Positions 10,040-21,344 of a stretch of 64,000 nucleotides of DNA are shown one piece after another. The DNA comes from Linyphia triangularis (lineage: Eukaryota; Arthropoda; Arachnida; Araneae; Linyphiidae), in the NCBI GenBank assembly GCA_963978545.1, contig OZ021726.1, positions 30,848,459-30,912,458 of the forward strand. The letters run 5' to 3'. Every line of letters starts with the position of its first letter. Within the stretch, counting starts at the first letter, position 1. The notes beneath the pieces were generated by a model. That model ran no database searches. It was given only the letters and a program-made list of their open reading frames with translations, and had not been told where the DNA came from. The position numbers and the translations under genes were made by a program.

Positions 10040-13000
10040 TGTAAAGCCATGCGAATTTGAAGAACCTTCAAGTACTTCGGGAAACTAACAGGCCGGTCGA
10101 TTGAAGAGGCCAACGACTACGGCCAGATAAACTGTCGCCTCTTTCTTTTTGACAAGTCTAGCAAGAAGGACTATCTTGTCGACACCGGGGCTGATGTGTC
10201 CGTAATTCCACCGCCAAAACCAAATAAGCTGTCCCCATCCGATTTTAAACTTTATGCTGCAAATTCAAGTTCAATCAAAACTTACGGCAAGCAACTTATC
10301 AGTTTGGATTTAGGCTTGAGAAGACGTTTCAAATGGAATTTCATCATAGCAGATGTCTCGAAGCCAATAATTGGCGCAGATTTTCTTGAGGCACATGGAC
10401 TTTTGGTCGACATTAAACAAAAGCGTTTGATTGATCCTTTAACGTCATTATCAGTTCCGACTAAAATAATTAAAGGACCATCTTCATTTTTAACACCCCT
10501 CGATAGTAGTAATTTTGAGCCAGCTATAAATTCTCTTCTGCAAGAATACAAAAGCTTATCTTCAGAAAATATAGAACGAGATAAAGTTAGCGTCAGCCAT
10601 AATGTCACCCATGCTATTGTTACAAAAGGGCCACCCGTGGCATGTAAAGTGCGTAGATTAGCTCCAGATAAATTAAAAATCGCCAAGGCAAAATTCGACT
10701 ACATGCTTGAGCGGGGAATATGCCGACCATCAAGCAGCTCGTGGTCTAGTCCATTGCATCTGGTCAAGAAAAAGGATGGCGGATGGAGGCCATGCGGGGA
10801 TTATCGTGCTTTAAACGCAGCTACACTACCAGATAGGTATCCCATACCCCACCTGCATGATTTTGCGCACCAATTAGAAGGCTGTACTGTATATACCACA
10901 CTAGATCTTCATCGTGCATTTCATCAAATTCCCATGGAATCATCAGATATAGAAAAAACAGCTATTTGTACACCATTCGGACTGTTCGAATTTCCCTTGA
11001 TGACTTTTGGACTTCGGAACGCGGCGCAGACATTTCAGCGATTCATGCATGCCGTTCTACGAGGCCTGGAATTCTGCTTCGTCTATCTGGATGACATACT
11101 TGTTGCATCTCGCACTAAAGAGGAGCATTTACGTCATCTCAGAACAGTTTTTGAAAGATTACAGCAATTCGGGTTAACATTAAATCTCAGGAAATGCAAC
11201 TTCAATCAACCTGAGGTAAATTTTGTTGGCCACATTGTGTCTCTAAAAGGAATTCGTCCAACAAAAGAAAAAATCAAAGTCATCGAAGATTTCAATAAAC
11301 CCAAAACAGTCAAACAACTTAGAAGATTTTTGAGAATTATAAATTTCTATCGAAGGTTTATACCTCTAGCGGCTCAGCACCAAGCAAGCTTATACGATTA
11401 TTTAAAAAATAGCAAAAAGAATGATAATCGGGTTATTGAGTGGACAGACGAAGCGTCAAATGCCTTTACAATCTCTAAAGAATTATTGAAATCTGCTGCA
11501 ATTTTAGCTCACCCAGTGTCATCAGCTAAACTTGCTCTTATGGTAGACGCTTCGGATATAGCAGTTGGCGGAGTGGTGCAACAACTTGTGAATAAGAATT
11601 AGCAGCCACTTGGTTACTTTTCTGTTAAACTGACACCGGCACAAAAGAATTACAGCACGTATGATCGGGAGCTGCTAGCTGCATATTCGTCTATCAAGCA
11701 TTTCCGGTATTTGTTGGAGGGTCGTGAATTTACGTTATTCACTGGTCATAAACCGCTGGTGTATGCATTCCAACAAAAATTAGAGAAAGCCTCCCCTCGC
11801 CAACAAAGGCATTTGGAGTATATTAGTCAATTCACTCTAGAAATTCAACACATTTCGGGAAAAGACAACATCGTTGCTGATGCACTATCAAGACTAGAGA
11901 AGAGAAGAATTTCACCTCAAATTGATTTTGAATCTTTAGCCGAAGCTCAGGAAAGTGACGATGAGTTAAAAGAACTGCTGGCATCTCAAAACTCTTCATT
12001 AAAAATTGAACTAATCCCAATTTTCGGCTCTAATCGTTCATTATATTGCGATACTTCCACAAAATTTAAAAGACCATTTATTCCAGTTACCTTTAGGAAA
12101 GCAGTGTTCCAAAGTGTTCACAATCTCTCACATCCAGGAATTAAAGCAACTGTTCGATTGGCTACATCAAAATTCATTTGGCCATCAATCAACAAAGACA
12201 TTCGCAATTGGACTAAAAGTTGTTTGAAATGTCAGAAATCTAAAATTTCTAGACATGTTCATTCTCCATTGCAAGAATATCCTACCGTTAGTCAACGATT
12301 TGAAGAAATTAATCTAGACCTGATTGGTCCCTTGCCGTCATCGGAAGGATATCGATATTGCCTTACAATAATTGATCGCTACACGCGGTGGGCAGAAGCT
12401 ATTCCCTTACCTGATATTCGAGCAGAGACAGTTTCTGACGCTTTGTTGAAGAATTGGATCGCTCGCTACGGTATTCCGCTCGTAATTACAACTGATCAGG
12501 GTGCTCAATTTGAGTCTCAATTGTTTCAGGAACTTTCAAAATTTCTGGGTTTTAAAAGAAATAGAAGTACCGCATATCATCCGCAAACCAACGGCTGTAT
12601 TGAGCTTTGGCGTCGTACTTTGAAAGCCAGTATAATGTGCGACGAAAATCCAAGTTGGACAATGTCAATTCCGATTATTCTACTTGGTTTACGCACGACA
12701 TTGCGTGAGGATTGTCAAGCCACCCCTGCAGAACTCTTGTATGGGGAAAATATAAAATTACCATGTGATTTTTTCGAAAATTCAAATATTGAAGCACAGT
12801 CAGAATTTATCAAGAATTTAAAAAACACAATTGAAAAATTAAAACCCATTCCCTTTCATCATCACTCAAAGCAGAAGCCATTTGTATTCAAGGATTTAAA
12901 AACTTGCTCACACGTATTTGTCCGTAATAACAGTGTTCGACACAGTTTGCAACAACCATATCATGGACCATATAAAGTGTTAAGGCGAACCGACAAAATT

Positions 13001-13261
13001 TTCACTATTCGAATGAAACAAAAAGAAGTTAACGTATCCATAGATAGAATTAAACCCTATTTTTCGGACAATTCTACAGAACTTGAAAGGACTTACGAAG
13101 CACCTGCACTTAGGGAAAATAATTCCGGAACTGTTTCATCGTCTTCAAGTTCTGAAACAGCAACAGAGAAAGCCAAGAGAAACAAAAGAGTGAAGTTTGA
13201 CATCCCGCCACAAGTGACTAGATCTGGACACACAATCCGCATTCCAGCTCGTTACACATGA
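10040..13261 (+). pseudogene. Gypsy pol: protease, RT, RNase H, integrase; one in-frame stop
   Basis: A single frame runs from about 10073 through the protease motif [11 protein letters not shown] (10181-10213), RT ([17 protein letters not shown]; catalytic YLDDILVAS near 11083-11110), RNase H ([24 protein letters not shown]), the integrase zinc domain (HPGIKATVRLATSKF; CLKCQKSK), the integrase core (TTDQGAQFES; NGCIELWRRTLK), and a tail ending RSGHTIRIPARYT. A lone TAG at 11600-11602 interrupts RNase H; the next codons continue the domain in the same frame. Apart from that stop pol looks intact, and the low LTR divergence indicates a fairly recent insertion. No envelope gene follows. Confidence 0.92.
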
Positions 13262-13290
13262 AGTTACTTCATCGTTCGAGTAGCTCACTA

Positions 13291-13302
13291 GGGAGAGAGT
13301 AC
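13291..13302 (+). promoter_or_regulatory. Polypurine tract of the gypsy element
   Basis: The purine run GGGAGAGAG directly before TGTGGTG of the 3' LTR is the expected plus-strand primer site. Confidence 0.8.
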
Positions 13303-13635
13303 TGTGGTGTACGAGGCTAATAAAATTAAACGCATCAAAGTTTATTTATTGTTCTTGGATGGCAGTTACGCGTTGCTAGGACAACGTAACTTGGTTTTTA
13401 CTTTATTTTCCATTTTGTCGTGTTCTATTAATTTATGCAGTTATAAGACGATGAACGTATATCTTTTCCTCATATGAGCTGTGTTTTATAACCGAGGCTA
13501 ATTATGCTTGTAACTATATTTTACTTGTAAATAACAGTAAATATTAAATGCTAACATGTCGTCAATTGTCTTGAGTTTACTCATCTTATTGAACCGCATA
13601 TTGTAGGAAGTTCTATTTATTCGCTTCCCCTAACA
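13303..13635 (+). repeat. Gypsy 3' LTR
   Basis: Same length and ends as the 5' LTR, with 7 substitutions and no indels. It is followed by the AGTT duplication and the continuation of the older solo LTR. Confidence 0.93.
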
Positions 13636-13873
13636 AGTTGACTGGAGATACTAAGCGAACTGTATTGCATTGTCTTTTGCGGGGATTTAGCAGTTTGATT
13701 GTCAAGTGTTTAACTGCTGTGCTCTATTGATGTGAAAAGAGCTGTATTGTGTCTACTAGAACGAGAAGTTCTGGAGCTGTAAGAGAACTGTGAAGAGTTA
13801 TTTTGGAATAAATTTCTGCAAGTTTTGATCTGCTTTGGCGTCAAATCTTTCGAACCCGTCCACGCAACAATAT

Positions 13874-15872
13874 TTTTCTCTTCTTACTTTTATCATTCTA
13901 GTATGCCGTTCGACAACATTATTTGTACGGTGGGAGGGGGTACACTTCATTCTTTCAAGACTTGATTTTACAAAAATGGGAATCCTAATGAAATGTGAAT
14001 GGGTATTAAATTTTTGTTCAGAAAATATTTAAAATATGGCTTCTGGTTTTCTGTGAATGTTATTGTTTTTTTCCTAATTTGAAACTACAAAAGTTAAGGA
14101 ATGTACAAGTACCCAGGTGATATTTCTAGATTTTGTTTGGTGTTCTTCAGTCCTTATCAACACTACTTATTTTGCATTCAAAGTAAAGCTTAAAATTTTT
14201 ATTTTCAGACACTTTTGGCACTTCTTACAGACTCTTCTTAACTATATCCTATTATTACCTATAGAAGTAGACATCTATTTTTTTTTTTAATAGTATGAGG
14301 ATAAATGTCAAAAAGATTTAATATTTAGTAAGCAAAAAAAAAAAAAAATAGTAATAATAATAATTACATGAGTCTGCAGGTCACCTACAAAAAATGAAAT
14401 GAACTTTTATCTAAACTGTAAACAGATGTCATATGAAAAAATGTATTTTAATCTGTCATCAACATTTATGTAGCGGCTGTGGTTCGGTACTTTTTTTAAC
14501 TTCTGACTTGGAAAGGAAAAATCTTAGATCCGCTTTGAAATTAGTCGGACTATAATTTTGTGATTGATTAAATCAGAGAGCTTTTGTAAATGTATGAAAT
14601 TATCGGGATTCACAAAGAAATCATCTTTCTAAAGACAACCCTATGGCCAGTACATACCAGATCTTGGCCAATCCTGCCCAAAGCTGAATAAAATATACTG
14701 GAGGGTTTGAAAGGTTGATATGCACAGTATTAAAATTGAAATATTTTTTATAAGCAAGGAGGGATGGCTAAAAAATATATTTTGCGATGCTTGTGTCATG
14801 TTTTTTTTGTAAAAAAAATCGTGCATTTTGGAATGATTTCCGCCCAAGATTAGTCAATACTTCCAGAACCCCTGTTCCCGACATTGGCCAATACAGCTGG
14901 TGAGTTCCGTGCCAAAGGATGTGGGGAGGGAAGGGAATATCTACTTCCAAAGAAAGAAAAAGCTGCAAAGCAGACCTAGTGCCAACCGGGCCCGTCGGTG
15001 TCGATAAAAAAATGGACCGGTCTGATACTTAAGTTCGTTTTTTAGAGTTCCAATTTTTATTTCAAAATAAGTAGTTGCTTTGCTTAGCGCTTTTTTTTTT
15101 AAAAAGCCCAATGCATTCCAATCCCAATCACTCCCACGACAATTATACCAATTCAGTGATTAAAATTAATTTATAAATAAAACTATTTAATTTTTGAATT
15201 TTATACATAAATATTTAAATAATAAAGTATAGTAATTATTGAAATTATTGTATATAAATATTTAAATAATGAAGTATAGTAATTATTAAAACTAATTATC
15301 ATAATTAATTATTCAATTAATTATTGGAAATATTATTAAAATATGATTAATGATTTTATTGAAAATTTGGCCTCCATAAATCTAAAATCAACGAGCCGAT
15401 TTTATGTCCCAGCACGCCTCTGGACAAGATCTGTAACAACGGGCGGTTTACAACGGTCCATATCAGGATTGTCTAATGTAGACAGATATTGGCCAGTTGA
15501 GCTACTGGTGTCTGTGTGATCGCATCTGTATCACACACTTATAAACAGTCCTATACATATTTTTTTTTCAGCACCTCCTTCTTAAACGTTTTTGATACTT
15601 CACATACCACTAGCTCTCTAAAAGTTTCTACTCAAACACAAACTAGCGCTTCACTCGCTGAAAGGTTCTTGTACGCAAGCACAGGTTCGCTTCGCTGTTT
15701 AAAGGACCATTGCTACGTAAACCCTTATTATTAAAACCCTCCTGTCGAGAAACAAACAAATCAACGTTAGTACAATAATACAACCCTCCTCACCCCTCAG
15801 ACTATTTTTTTTTTCCTAAATCCCTTACCTCCCCCATCCTCTGAAAAACAAGATACAAATGAAGTTTATGTA
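13874..15872. other. Non-coding AT-rich stretch with degenerate hAT-end fragments
   Basis: No gene recognised. CCCTATGGCCAGTAC at 14640-14654 matches the right end of the hAT element at 16931-18898. GATTTTATGTCCCAGCACG at about 15398-15416 matches the complement of its left end. This suggests rearranged relics of the same family. Poly(A)/poly(T) tracts and short AAT repeats occur near 14280-14370. Confidence 0.45.
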
Positions 15873-17319
15873 CACTATCTGGCCAAAAGTATCCGGACAC
15901 CCCTTAAAAAAGTGGTTCTGGAGAGTGACGCAATTTGATACGTAATTGAAAGCTATAAAAGTGTTGGTAGTGGTTTGTCAGATTGTATTTATGCGTTTCT
16001 GAGGCAATGAGTAAGTCAAAGGAGCTTAGTGAGTTTGATCGTGGCAGAATAGTGGGATGCCACCTTTGTGGGAAATCAGTTCGTGAGATTGCGGACATTC
16101 TACAGAAGCCTAAATCCACTGTGAGTGATGTAATAGTGAAGTGGAAACGTCGAGGCAGTAAAACGGCAGAAAACGAACCGGTAGGCCGAAAACACTTGGT
16201 GAACGCAGCCGCAGAACTCTGAAAAGGGTTGGGAAACAAAATCGCAAGTCCTCGTTGGTGGAAATTTCTCAGGAGTTCCAAAGTTCATCAGGCGTTAGTG
16301 TTAGCAGCAGGACTGTCCGTCGAGAGTTAAAAGACTTGGGATTCCATGGTCGTGCAGCCGCTCACAAGCCGAACATCACTTCACAGAATGCGAAGCATCG
16401 ATTGCAATGGTGTAGAGCTCACCGTCATTGGACTATGGACCTGTGGAAAACTGTTCTTTGGAGTGAGGAATCTCGCTTTACAGTCTGGACGAATCTGGGT
16501 TTGGCGGATGCCCGGCGAACGTTTCTATAGTGACTGCATTGTACAGACTGTTAAGTTTGGTGGTGGAAGCATAATGGTATGGGGGTGTTTCTCGTGGTTT
16601 GGCATGGGTCCGTTAGTTCCTGTGGTTGAAAACATGAACTCTGAGATGTATGTGGACATTCTGGACAATGCTGCACTCCCAACTCTATGGCAATATTTCG
16701 GGGAAGGCCCATTTTTCTTCCAGCAGGATAACTGATCCATTCACACATCGAGGCTTGCACAGACTTGGTTTGACGAAATGGGTGTTCAAAAACTGGACTG
16801 GCCTTCTCAGAGCCCCGATCTAAATCCCATAGAACACCTTTGGGACGAATTAGAGTACAGATTACGTAGCCAGCCAAATCGACCATCTTCACTGCAAGCA
16901 CTCACTTCAGCTGTGATGGACGCCTGGAAGCAGGGGCGTACTGGGACATAAAATCGGCCCGGTGATTTCAGATTTATGCCGGCCAAGTTTTCAATATATA
17001 ATCACTAATAAAGTTTTAATAATTATTCTTAACAAAATAAAAGAACTCTACTGATTAATAATTAATTTTAATAATTAATATTTTTTTATTTATCAATTAA
17101 TTTTAATAATTGAATGGTTTTAATTAGTTTAATCATATAAAATGTTTTCCGTTTCTACTAGTATTTATAGTTCCCTTGAGTGAAATTGGTTTCCATAAAA
17201 ACCATCGATTGTTTCTTGCAAAAACTAAAAAAAATAAATGACAATGCATATTTAAACTTAAAAGTTATACAACAAGTAAAAAGGCGTACTTTCTCTCTAT
17301 AAAATAGTCTGTCGGAGAC

Positions 17320-17597
17320 TATATCCTTTTGTCTTTACAGAAAATAACTCCCAATCTGCATAAAACTTTGAATTTATACACATAAGTAGTTTTGACCTTT
17401 TAATTGTGCTTTTGACAAACAGAATGTTAAAATTGTTATGAGTTTTTTTTTTTTTTTCTTCATTAATTTTTTTAAAAATTTATAAATATTGTTTTTACAA
17501 TGTGATTTTCAACAGTCATAGAATTCTGAAATTTTCAATATGAGTAGTTATTGCCTTCTAATATTGATTTTGACAAACATAATGCTAAAACTTTCAT

Positions 17598-17636
<39 letters not shown>

Positions 17637-17640
17637 ATTG
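17320..17640 (+). repeat. Two degenerate ~158-bp units inside the hAT element
   Basis: Unit cores near 17366 and 17524 share the pattern ATAAGTAGTT...CTTT/CTAAT...TTTTGACAAACA(G/T)AATG. Related cores lie near 18530 inside the hAT element, and in reverse orientation near 19225 and 19370 outside it. Confidence 0.55.
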
Positions 17641-18124
17641 CAAACGGTAAATAAAAATTTGAATTTTTTTGCTATATGTTATGGAACGTGCTGAGCCCAA
17701 AAAAGTGATCTAGAAGAAATGTCTGTGATCAGCATAACTCATGAAAAAATTGACTTACGATATTCAACTTTTTTTATACGATTTTGTGGTGGACATGGAG
17801 GATAGAACCGGTCATTAAAGTTTGTATCAAAATTGCGCATGCACATAAAGTAGCTGCATTGAAAAATATGTTTTTCAGCATTTGCCAAAAAACGGCTGTA
17901 ATGTTTTTGACCAAAATCAATGTGGTAATGTCTTTTAGGTTTCTCTAAATATATCCACCTTCGAAATTTTCGTGGAAATGCGAAAATGGTGTAAAAATTT
18001 TAAATACGAATGACTTTAATCCAGAGTTCTCTTTCTTGAGCATCACCCATCAGCAACTGTTTTTGTTCTGTTTCATTTACAAAAAAGAATAATGTAATAT
18101 TTATCGAAAAACTTGTCCCCATAT

Positions 18125-18190
18125 TCGTCATTTGCCAGTTTTTTCGTCATTTGCCAGTTTTTTCGTCATTGGCCTTTTCATTTGCCGTAT
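18125..18190 (+). repeat. Short tandem repeat, ~20-bp unit
   Basis: Repeats of the core TTCGTCATTTGCCAGTTTT with the last unit degenerate. Confidence 0.6.
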
Positions 18191-18247
18191 TTTTTTCCCT
18201 TACCAATGCATTAATTATATCCAAAAATATCGCCTAACTAGCCCTAT

Positions 18248-18262
18248 AAAAAAAAAAAAAAA

Positions 18263-18301
<39 letters not shown>

Positions 18302-18370
18302 TAATAATAATAATAATAATAAAAAAAATAAAAAATAAAAATAATAATAATAAAAAAATAATAATAATGA
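18248..18370. repeat. AAT-type microsatellite
   Basis: Runs of AAT/TAA broken by poly(A). Open frames over this stretch are low-complexity artefacts. Confidence 0.9.
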
Positions 18371-18731
18371 TAATGAAAAGAGAAAACGAAAACTTTAAAC
18401 TACACCTATTCATGTCAAATTTGATTGCTGTGGCCAGCATTAAGTGTAATTGAAAGTTATGCGATGTTCCACACACCTAGGTTTTTTAATTTTTTAAAGA
18501 TTCTTTGCAAAGTGACTTCCATTAAGCATATAACTCTAAATTTCAAACATAAGTAGTCTTATCCTTCTAATTTTGCTTTTCACAAACAGCAATAAATGCA
18601 ATTTTTTCTCTAAACAGCCAGCCTGGTTCGCGAAGTATCAACAATTGGGACTTTTACACAATGGGGCCATGCAACTAGTACCATTATATAATTGGCTGGG
18701 GAGAATGTTTAGGATTTAAATTCATTGGGTT

Positions 18732-18767
<36 letters not shown>

Positions 18768-19129
18768 GTTCAGGAAGGTAATTACTTATATTTAAAATTT
18801 AAAAAAAAAAAAAAAAAATTCCCTGACCGGCCCATTTTTCACAGACTCTGACCGGCCCGGTGATTGCACCGGAAAACCCTATGGCCAGTACGCCCCTGCC
18901 TGGAAGGCAATTCCTATGGTCACCAATCAAAAATTGGTGGAAAGTCTTCCCAAACGTGTGCAGGCTGTCATCGATTCAATAGGGGGACCAACATCATATT
19001 AATATATGCCTCAGGACGCTCTAAGTCCATACCACTGGGTGTACGGATACTTTTGGCCAGATAATGTATTTGCATTGTACAGTCAAGATGATACCGGTCC
19101 TTTTTTTTTTTTTTTTTTTTTTTTTTTGT

Positions 19130-19470
19130 CGACCGGAAAGGGTGCTGGCACTCTAACTATTTTTTTCAATTGACCATATTTCAAAAACTTCTAAAAAATT
19201 AATTTAAAAAAGAAATTAAAATTTTAACATTCTGTTTGTGAAAATCAAAATTAGAAGGCCAAACTACTTATGTTTAAAATGTCAGAGTGCTACGCCTTTT
19301 GGAAGTCACTTTACAAAAAAAAAATTAAATTAAAAAATAATCAATCAAGCAAAATTAGCAAAGTAATTAAAATTTTAGCTTTCTGTTACTCAAAGATCCA
19401 ATTTGAAGGCTAAAATACTTGTGTTAAAAATTTCGGATACCTACATCTATTGGAAATCGCTTTCTATAGA
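19130..19470 (-). repeat. Two degenerate repeat units matching the hAT interior, reversed
   Basis: Cores near 19225-19290 and 19370-19440 are reverse-complement relatives of the 17366/17524 units (for example AACATTCTGTTTGTG, then AGAAGGCCAAACTACTTATG). They lie just outside the Tc1 right end. Confidence 0.5.
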
Positions 19471-19602
19471 CCCGAGACTGTTTGTTCTATTTTTCCGCAA
19501 CATTATAGAAAGTAAAATGAGTCGGTTAACTTTCATTTAAAGTCGGCATTTTCAGCGGTACACTCTCTCCCCCCCCCATAAAAGTTGTATCGATCGTCAG
19601 TG

Positions 19603-19773
19603 TAAAGCTTGGCGTCCACTATCGTTGAGCAGAGCAGAGCGGAGTGGACTACAGCCAGTTACACGGCTGCCAATGTCTACTGTAGCACGAGCCTCGTGCT
19701 ACAATGGAATGGCTCTAATCTAATCCACTCCTCTCTGCTCTACTCTGCTTAGCGATAGTAGACGCCAAGCTTA
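19603..19773. mobile_element. Short palindromic MITE
   Basis: Arms of about 50 bp: AAGCTTGGCGTCCACTATCG at the left, CGATAGTAGACGCCAAGCTT at the right. The centre contains an almost perfect palindrome at 19681-19703 (TGTAGCACGAG, one base, CTCGTGCTACA). Length about 171 bp. TAA-like ends hint at a Harbinger-type element, not proven. Confidence 0.75.
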
Positions 19774-20320
19774 ACTGGTGTGGGTGCAACACAGTATTAC
19801 AGATAGAAAATTGGCAAGGTTTTTTTTATTTTTTTTAGATTTCAAGCCAAAAATCAAGTGTGAAATCTTTTGTATATATAAATCTTAAAAACATGCTTTC
19901 ATCTAATATTTATTCCAAACTGGGCCCGACTAAGAAAAAAATATACACAACAATTGAAACTTAATTGAACAATTGTCACTCTTTTAAAATTATCATTGTG
20001 ACTTTTTTTCTATTAAATGAGCATGGTTTTATCAACATTATTATATTTCTTTGACGTCATATACATAAATTCTACTACATTTCCACTGTACAAGAATATG
20101 TCAATGATAACTGTAGCTTTAACTTAAAACTGATATGTTTGTAAACAACACATGTGTCTGCTGTTTTGTATAAGACGTGTTAGTTAAACATTTTTTAATA
20201 ATGTTTTTTTTTTATTAATGTGTAACATTTCAAACTATCCTATTTTACTTTTTGCACAGAGTTTTTTAATCACTAAATTTTAGTTTGTATCAAATTTTGT
20301 TCTCTTATTTTTGGTCTGGT
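19774..20320. other. AT-rich non-coding stretch
   Basis: No exon, repeat or regulatory module recognised. Confidence 0.5.
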
Positions 20321-20334
20321 TACAAAACTTCAAC

Positions 20335-20500
20335 GAAGTGTATATCCACCCGCCTGGCGTGTGAATTAACTTAACATTTTTAACGGAAGTCACGTGACCT
20401 TTGTTTACTTCCGTAACACATTGGCCGCCAAGGCCGTGTCTAAACCACACGACTGTCGCCAAGGCCGAAAATCGAGGACTGTCTGTTACATTAAAGTCTG
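20335..20500. promoter_or_regulatory. GC-richer promoter-like island
   Basis: In an AT-rich region this segment carries GTCACGTGAC (E-box palindrome, 20390-20399), flanked by inverted GGAAGT / ACTTCC (ETS-like) half sites, and later CACACGACTGTCG (20446-20458). The last motif recurs in the promoter of the C18orf21 homologue. It may be the 5' end of an unrecognised gene or ncRNA; no transcript evidence is available. Confidence 0.4.
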
Positions 20501-21260
20501 CTAACTTGCTGGGTTTTCGGATGATTTTGTAAATATTATAGGAAGAAAATATCTGCCAAAACTACTCATAGTTAAGTTTGTTTCTTTTGACTTGTTATTT
20601 TTTTCAACGTAATATCTTAAAAGAATTATCTAATCACTTGTTGGAGATTAACCAAGGAAAGCAAATGTGTATCTTATCTTGGATTTCATATGATAGTTTT
20701 CAGAAATAATTAAATTATATTAGAAGTATTTCTGTCATAGTATAATATTCAAAAGCAGTTAATGAAGGCAACAAGTATTTGTGTCAACGTTATGAATGAC
20801 TGGACATAGAGACGCGTTGTTGACATTTGTGTATTGTTATTTTGGTAAAATGTGTATGAAATATATTTGGTGTTGTGTAATATTCAAATATAGTTTTAAA
20901 TTTTTAAATCTTGAATAAAAGCTACTAGAAATATTAGTGCCAACGCTAGAATGTAGAAGTAAGATATTTGTTTACATTTGTGTAGTTCAAATCAAATCTT
21001 GAATTTAGTTGAAAAACTGGGGATGTATTTATTGTAGCGTCGTGGTTCTAATAGTGATTTTAGAACTGTTTTAGTTGGAAAATATATATTGAGCTTATGC
21101 ATTTTTAGTCATAAATGTACTCTTATATAATAAGGTAGAATTCATATATACTACTTAAAGTGTGTGTTTTTTATTTGTTAGCAAACTCTGATGTGTTTAT
21201 TTTATTTAAGAACTAAGATTAGAATTTCAATATTCATCTTCATTTCATATTTCCATTCAG
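20501..21260. other. AT-rich non-coding stretch between promoter-like island and possible exon
   Basis: Nothing coding recognised. It could be a first intron if the island at 20.4 kb and the exon candidate at 21.26 kb belong together. Confidence 0.35.
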
Positions 21261-21261
21261 C

Positions 21262-21340
21262 TGCCCAAACATTCTCAAGAAATGAGTGCGAAATATGAGA
21301 AGAATAGATTGGACGACCCTTTGCCTAAAAGTATTCTGTA
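21262..21340 (+). other. Possible small first coding exon
   Basis: An acceptor-like CATTCAG precedes CTGCCCAAACATTCTC, then ATG at 21281 reads MSAKYEKNRLDDPLPKSI. A donor-like GTAAAG follows at 21339; without splicing a TAA ends the frame after 19 residues. The hydrophilic peptide is not low complexity. No family was recognised and no downstream exon was found, so this is only a candidate. Confidence 0.25.
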
Positions 21341-21344
21341 AAGT

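Larger units (their letters stand above)
6835..13635 (+). mobile_element. Gypsy-type LTR retrotransposon, nearly complete, with one nested insert
   Basis: 333-bp LTRs at 6835-7167 and 13303-13635 differ at 7 positions (about 2.1%). A 4-bp AGTT target duplication lies at 6831-6834 and 13636-13639. Gag, protease, RT, RNase H and integrase are present and no env frame follows pol. A polypurine tract (AGGGAGAGAG) precedes the 3' LTR. The gag zinc knuckle is split by the element at 8015-10004. The insertion lies within an older solo LTR. Confidence 0.93.
6411..13869 (+). mobile_element. Solo LTR (copy 1), interrupted by a gypsy element
   Basis: The left piece is 6411-6834, starting TGTTACGAATTTTTG. 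The right piece is 13636-13869, ending ACGCAACA. A 4-bp ATAT target duplication lies at 6407-6410 and 13870-13873. The net length is about 654 bp. Two other copies occur at 40069-44406 and 49827-50534. TG...CA ends, a 4-bp duplication, an internal TATA box and no coding interior indicate a solo LTR of a gypsy-class element whose body is not in the window. Confidence 0.85.
16931..18898. mobile_element. Non-autonomous hAT element
   Basis: Perfect 14-bp inverted ends, CAGGGGCGTACTGG and CCAGTACGCCCCTG, flanked by the 8-bp duplication CCTGGAAG (16923-16930 and 18899-18906). Both features define hAT. No transposase frame is present. The interior holds degenerate ~158-bp repeat units, poly(T)/poly(A) tracts and a long AAT microsatellite. 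Confidence 0.92.
16007..19002 (+). pseudogene. Tc1 transposase, DD34E, frameshifted, with a stop and an insertion
   Basis: The start frame reads MSKSKELSEFDRGRIVG with a helix-turn-helix (KPKSTVSDVIVKW). Frameshifts near 16190 and 16500 move through [16 protein letters not shown] and [11 protein letters not shown], then [13 protein letters not shown] and QQDN followed by a TGA at 16733. The same frame then continues to SPDLNPIEHLWDELE. The third catalytic residue follows with 34 intervening residues. The first catalytic position reads glutamate (WSEESRF) instead of the usual aspartate. The last ~35 codons lie after the hAT insertion (18907-19002, ending GGPTSY). The gene is dead. Confidence 0.88.
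15873..19066 (+). mobile_element. Tc1 (DD34E) element carrying a hAT insertion
   Basis: The left end reads CACTATCTGGCCAAAAGTAT and the right end is its near-perfect complement (ATACTTTTGGCCAGATAATG). TA at 15871-15872 and 19067-19068 flanks it. Without the 1968-bp hAT insert and its 8-bp duplication the element is about 1.22 kb, typical for Tc1. Confidence 0.93.

Noticed and set aside
18132..18476. Asparagine/lysine and isoleucine/tyrosine-rich frames on both strands
   Set aside because: Translation of an AAT microsatellite; no protein signal.
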